NCBI GenBank assembly: GCA_021209875.1
Contig: JAGYVD010000008.1
Coordinates: forward strand, 1,053,501 to 1,117,500
From: Rosellinia necatrix
Lineage: Eukaryota; Ascomycota; Sordariomycetes; Xylariales; Xylariaceae
Reading direction: 5' to 3'
DNA length: 64,000 nucleotides
The translations under genes were made by a program, and so were the position numbers. The notes beneath the pieces are model-generated. The model saw only the letters and a list, made by a program, of their open reading frames with translations. It was not told where the DNA came from and did not search any database. Positions 59,867 to 64,000 of the stretch are shown one piece after another (positions within the stretch are counted from its first letter, which is position 1; each line of letters begins with the position of its first letter).

Positions 59867-61700
59867 CCCGTGTGTGCGGACGTGGGCGCTGGTGGCTTTG
59901 TTTGTTTGTCTCTTTCTTTTTCTTTTTCTTTTTCTTTTTTACTTTTCTTTTGGCTTTTTTATTGTTGGGAGGATCCCCGGCTGGGATTTTTACGGTGGGC
60001 TTGGGTTTGGGTTTAGGGGCTTGGCGGGCGGGCGGGCGGGTCGTCGCATCCGGGCTGATCTCAACATGTTCGGGGTCAGGAGTTCATGGTTGTCGTTTGT
60101 CGTAGTTCGTATTACATACGAGCTTAAGGGTAGATCGGGTTGTTGTCGTTGGTTTGGGTTCGGCCTCGGAGAAGGGAAAAAAAGAAAATGATTTAAGATT
60201 CTATGAAAAATATATCAGCCTCGTCGAGGATCTGCGGCCTGCAGGGTTGCTATAACTATCTGGGATGACGTCGTAAGTCCCTATCTGGCGATTTTATTGG
60301 ACGCAATTCCTATCTCCGTGCTGTGCTAAAAGGATCCGCAGTCTTTAAAGTGTGGGGCTGAAGGTACGTACCGCGAGCTCCATGAGACCATACAATTATG
60401 GAGATCCTGGCTACACTAGCGTATCCAACCCAACCTCCGCCATTACATCTCGAATCTACACTAGAGATATACTACGCCGCAGACGTGCAGATACAACCTT
60501 AATGCCCTTATATCCGTTATCCATCGAGGTTATATGTCGGCATTCGTGTTATTCGTGTTATTCGTGTTATTCGTGTTATTCGTGTTATTCGTGTTACTAA
60601 TAACGTATCAACGGCTTCGTTTCCTCAAATTAGAACTGACCCCACATAATCCTCCGTGTATAACCATCGCATCAACCTCGTCTCAGCTAAATTCCACACA
60701 GCACAACATAGAACACAACATAGAACACAACACGGAACAACCCAGCCAGTACTCCAGTACCGAGCAGTGACATATTCAGCAAAGACACTACACTCCCTGG
60801 TTTGCTCTACCCCCACGATACCAAACCATCATAATCCCAAGAACTATTCGGCGAATTAAATGAGGCATAACGTACGCAACTAGAGTGGGCGCTACTGTAT
60901 TGTGATCATTAGGGGCACCTTAGTGCGCGCCATACCCCGCGTTATGAACAGAAGCTGATGGCTCATGGCAGGTTCTGCTTCTATATTTACAGCTTCTATG
61001 CTCTGTTTGTCATCAGACTAAGTCACTTCTGGGAGCTCCCGTGGTTGGAGCCATTGTCTCCCAGGTACATGCCTGATTTTACGTACTTTATTCATAGCGA
61101 ACCATGGACGGGGAAGGGACCCTCTCTCAAAAGCCCCTCTCCGAATATCACCTTCTTGTCGTAAGCTCCTCACGGCACCGCCAGCCTGTGTCTCCATGTC
61201 TTAAGTCTGCGTAACCTGACACGATAAAGAATATGGGCAAAATTACCCCGGTATGAGGATAACTCCGGGATTCCGAAGCGGACCATCCGGTTCTCGACAA
61301 GGGATTAGTGAAGGGAATCCCCGCTCCCCGGTTCTCTTCTCATATGTATGCTACACCACTTCACGCAGCCTCCGTGTAACAGTGATCCCATCAGCTTGGC
61401 ACCGCCTGGGCAAGCGCTGATTAACACCCGAGATATATTTCGAAAGGTGTCGAGGCTCTCTGGAGCTTCTGGCTTCGGATATCGGTAGCCACTGACGAAA
61501 TGCTGTTGTTTGAGATCCGCTAGCAAGCATGTCTAGTCGTCCGTCACCATAGAAAGTCCCCACCAGCTATGACTATCTATAGAGTGATAAGAGTAATAGA
61601 AAGGGTCGCCGAATTCGCGATGGCCAATTTCCTAGATCCCAGCTGTCTCACCTCCTATCCTTCCAAAACTCATTGCGTGAGCTAGTGATAAAATAACAGC
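59867..61700. other. Intergenic with two small tandem arrays
   Basis: (TCTTTT)n lies at about 59911-59940, in the MTG1 leader. A 9-bp TTCGTGTTA array of six units lies at about 60542-60597, and ACAACATAGAAC-type repeats at about 60703-60740. No gene seen. Confidence 0.45.
60542..60597 (+). repeat. 9-bp tandem repeat TTCGTGTTA
   Basis: Six near-perfect head-to-tail units. Not inside a supported gene. Confidence 0.75.
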
Positions 61701-62931
61701 ATGTCTTCTCCTCTCTCAGTAAAGGGCAAATTCGCCATTGTGACCGGCGGCGGCTCAGGTAAGGCGCCCCCTAACCCCCCCCTTCCCCTAATCACGCCAG
61801 GGCACAACCACTAACCCCTAATCCATAGGCATCAACTTCGCCTTCACAAAACTTCTCCTCCAGCGCGGCTGCTCCGTGGTAATTGGGGATCTATCCCTGC
61901 GCCCCGAATCCGAGGCCTTGCTCTCCCAATACCCATACAAAGAAGGCGGCGGCGGCGACGGCCCATCAGTGCTCTTCCACCGCACGAACGTGACCTCGTG
62001 GCCAGACCTGGCCTCGCTCTTCGCGCGGTGCGTCTCGGCCTTCGGCGCGGTCGATATCATCGTGCCGGGCGCGGGCGTCTTCGAGCCGCCGGCGTCGGGG
62101 TTCTGGGCCCCGCCGCGGACGGCGACGAACCGGGACACCCCCAGCGCCGACCCGGCCGACGCATCCCCGGGCTCGTACCTGTCCCTCGACGTCAACCTGA
62201 CGCACCCGATCCGCCTGAGCCAGCTCGGCATCGGCTACTGGACCAAGCACGGCCGCCCGGGCACCCTCGTCCACGTCAGCAGCATCGCCGGCCACGTCGT
62301 CGGCGTCGCGCACCCGCTCTACCACGCGAGCAAGCACGGCCGTAAGTCAAGTCGGAACGAGCGACGCCCCTTCCTTCCCCGGGCCCTCGACTTGTGTATG
62401 TATGACCCGACGAAACGCGGCTAACCGGGATCACCCCCCGTCTACAGTACACGCCTTCGTGCGGTCTCTCGGCCCTCTGCGCGACGCAGTTGGCATCAGG
62501 GTCAGCGCGATAGCGCCAGCCGCCGTCAATGTACGTCCTTCCCTCTCCCTCTCCCTCTCCCTCTCCCCTTCTCCCCCCCTCCTTCTCCTCTTTCTACACC
62601 GCGAACGCCACACACACACTGACCAACCCGGGTTCCTCCCTCCCCTTCTCTCAAGACCCCCCTCTGGACCGAGGCCCCGGACAAGAAGCACCTGGCATCC
62701 CCGGAGCAGGACCTCGAGCTGTCCCCCGACGCCGTGGCGGCCGCGATGCTCGACCTCTGCGAGGACCCGGCGCACGGCGACGGCACCATCCTCGAGCTCA
62801 TGGCGCACGGCCGCCGCCGCGTCGTCCCCCTCTACCACGCCGACCCCCCCGCCCTCGCGCCCATGCCCTGGCTCGCCGCCGTGTCCGCCGACCTGCTCGG
62901 GAAGCTGAAGAATGAGGGGCTGGACGTGTGA
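61701..62931 (+). CDS. Short-chain dehydrogenase/reductase
   Basis: Four exons: 61701-61758, 61829-62341, 62448-62530 and 62656-62931; introns are 70, 106 and 124 nt. The sum is 310 codons, 309 residues. The Rossmann motif TGGGSGI (15-21) is split by intron 1. The catalytic region shows VSSIAG (Ser170/171) and YHASKH (Tyr184, Lys188). The usual NNAG is replaced by VPGAG, and the PG turn after the active site by PAAVNTPLW. There is no signal peptide, so it is probably cytosolic. The overall layout resembles 15-hydroxyprostaglandin-dehydrogenase-like fungal SDRs; substrate unknown. Intron 3 ends in an unusual CAAG acceptor after a long pyrimidine run. A (GTT)n repeat follows the gene at about 62985-63015. 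Confidence 0.82.
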
Positions 62932-63426
62932 AGGATTTGGGGCGCGGGAGACAGTGAAAGTCGGGCCTTGCTTGAGTTGTGTGGGGTTGTTGTTGTTGTT
63001 GTTGTTGTTGTTGTTGATGATGATGGAGGTGGGCTAGGGGGGGAAAGGGGGATAGGAGCAAGGGTCGGTATTTCGATGACGGTTTTTTTTTTTTTGCCCT
63101 AGTGGTGGAATACGAAGTACAGGGGAGGGGGGAAGGGCGGATGTGCACGCGCAGCTTAAATCTTAAATTCAAAGACGGTACTTCCTATTTACATACTTTC
63201 GTACAGTGAGAAATTTGTATTTTTCTACGTACACTCAATACATGACTTGGTATTAAATCAACAACACACTTGACGTGGCTGTATGATCCAAGCAAAAGGG
63301 GCTAATAAACACTCATAGCCACTAAGATCCACAGCTTTACCATGATGCCTCCGACGTGACAGGGGGGGGGCCGCGAGGTGAGCGGGCCCAGTTCGTTATG
63401 ACATAGCGCATTACACAGGTTATCGC
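62932..63426. other. Intergenic between convergent genes
   Basis: Contains (GTT)n at about 62985-63015, a T run at about 63084-63095 and G-rich tracts. No gene seen. Confidence 0.5.
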
Positions 63427-64000
63427 TCAAGTGGACTGGAATGTCTCTCCTCCCCAGCCATACAGTCGGCCCAGGCGACGAGCGAAAACGGCCAACAAGT
63501 ACCCCTCGATGCGCGATCCGTGGGGGCGATGCAACGTGAGCGGCTTTTGGATAGTCATGCCCTCGGGGGGGTAGAAAGTGAAGACGGAGCCGAACTTGGG
63601 TATGACCGAAAACCCGAGTTCCGCGAGAGCCCCCTCGAAGTCAATCCATGGGACGGATCCTCGAGATTCTGTCCTGTCAAATAACATTAAGAAGACCTGG
63701 GCCGTAGCTGGCTTGACTTTGATCGGCTCCGGGGGCGGCAGAAGGGCCTGTGCATCATCAGCAGACTCCGAGTTAGTTGATGTGATTCCGTACGCGGATG
63801 GCTGTGCTGGTCGGGTTTTCTCTTTCTGTCGTCTCTCCTGCACACGAGCCTCGGGGGACTTGGGAGGCTCGGGGGGGAACGGAATGTATTCACCCTTGGT
63901 CTGAGTACGTGGCTTACGTTTAGCATCGCGTTCGGCTCGCGCCGCCAACTGCTCATGAAGTTTCGTGATACAGTCTTCAATTAGATCGTAGTAGAGAGAT
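63427..64000 (-). CDS. 3' part of a fungal hypothetical protein with a HicA-like C-terminal domain (partial)
   Basis: The minus-strand frame is open from the window edge (63999) to a TGA at 63427, 190 codons; the start lies outside. An N-terminal charged stretch (EQLAARAERDAKRKPRTQTK) and a Pro/Ser-rich linker lead to a compact domain of ~85 residues: VFLMLFDRTESRGSVPWIDF, then LAELGFSVIPKFGSVFTFYP, then PLTLHRPHGSRIEGYLLAVF and RRLGRLYGWGGETF. The order PWxDF, GSVxxFxP, HxPH, RRLxRxYGW recurs in many fungal hypothetical proteins as I recall them. It resembles the small double-stranded-RNA-binding-like HicA fold (a conserved His after a GS-x-F strand). That relation is inference; no activity is implied. 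Confidence 0.6.
   Translation of the reverse strand, partial: SLYYDLIEDCITKLHEQLAARAERDAKRKPRTQTKGEYIPFPPEPPKSPEARVQERRQKEKTRPAQPSAYGITSTNSESADDAQALLPPPEPIKVKPATAQVFLMLFDRTESRGSVPWIDFEGALAELGFSVIPKFGSVFTFYPPEGMTIQKPLTLHRPHGSRIEGYLLAVFARRLGRLYGWGGETFQST

Noticed and set aside
58787..60016. 409-codon plus-strand frame over MTG1
   Set aside because: Val/Gly/Ala/Asp/Arg-rich antisense of a gene with near-uniform G/C third positions; no family signature.

Overview
This window looks like a euchromatic piece of a filamentous ascomycete genome (Pezizomycotina, most likely a Sordariomycete). The evidence is small GT-AG introns of about 50-200 nt with CTAAC/CTGAC-type branch sites, TACCTACC/TAGGTAGG runs in intergenic DNA, and fungus-specific families (Pth11-like rhodopsin-domain receptor, DUF7924, bicovalent FAD oligosaccharide oxidase, P3A proton ATPase). 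No bacterial operon structure, rRNA, tRNA or CRISPR was found. The species call is inference.

Layout. 1-373: 3' end of an unidentified gene. 1820-2728: secreted class-2 lipase. 3.3-9.4 kb: a graveyard of decayed genes (an unidentified gene with several stops, an ankyrin fragment, a DUF7924 gene with an internal deletion and a premature stop, and a protein-kinase-like gene split by a ~192-bp MITE-like element), with one apparently intact small Cys-rich gene in its middle. 9.4-10.9 kb: AT-rich, gene-free. 10958-12434: secreted pectin lyase (3 exons). 14802-17607: a small secreted protein gene and a seven-helix receptor gene, transcribed divergently from a shared ~0.8-kb spacer. 18709-20519: secreted bicovalent flavin oligosaccharide oxidase with three +1 frameshifts. 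20.5-28.5 kb: nearly gene-free, with one weak two-exon gene at 21.8-22.4 kb. 28586-32380: plasma-membrane H+-ATPase (7 exons). 34579-36102: D-arabinitol-dehydrogenase-like SDR with a mitochondrial-type leader. 39088-44174: very long disordered protein. 45969-47875: conserved fungal hypothetical protein. 48-55 kb: AT-rich, repeat-laden desert with the second copy of the MITE-like element and one orphan open frame. 55857-58007: PHD-finger (Cti6-like) regulator with two +1 frameshifts. 58652-59866: mitochondrial GTPase MTG1. 61701-62931: second SDR. 63427-64000: 3' part of a gene running off the window.

Function. Lipase, pectin lyase, flavin oligosaccharide oxidase and the small secreted protein form a loose set of extracellular, plant-polymer-oriented genes in the first 20 kb. 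The second half is mostly housekeeping (proton pumping, sugar-alcohol metabolism, chromatin regulation, mitochondrial ribosome assembly). I saw no biosynthetic cluster.

The two strongest observations from direct reading are: (1) a pair of inverted, RIP-like-diverged MITE copies 43 kb apart, one of them inside a kinase-like pseudogene; and (2) at least five single-base over-lengths, four in C/G/A runs of six or seven, that break two otherwise normal genes. The second looks more like assembly error than biology.

Exon coordinates are my own reading of splice signals. Where I state that exon lengths sum to a multiple of three, I checked it by hand.
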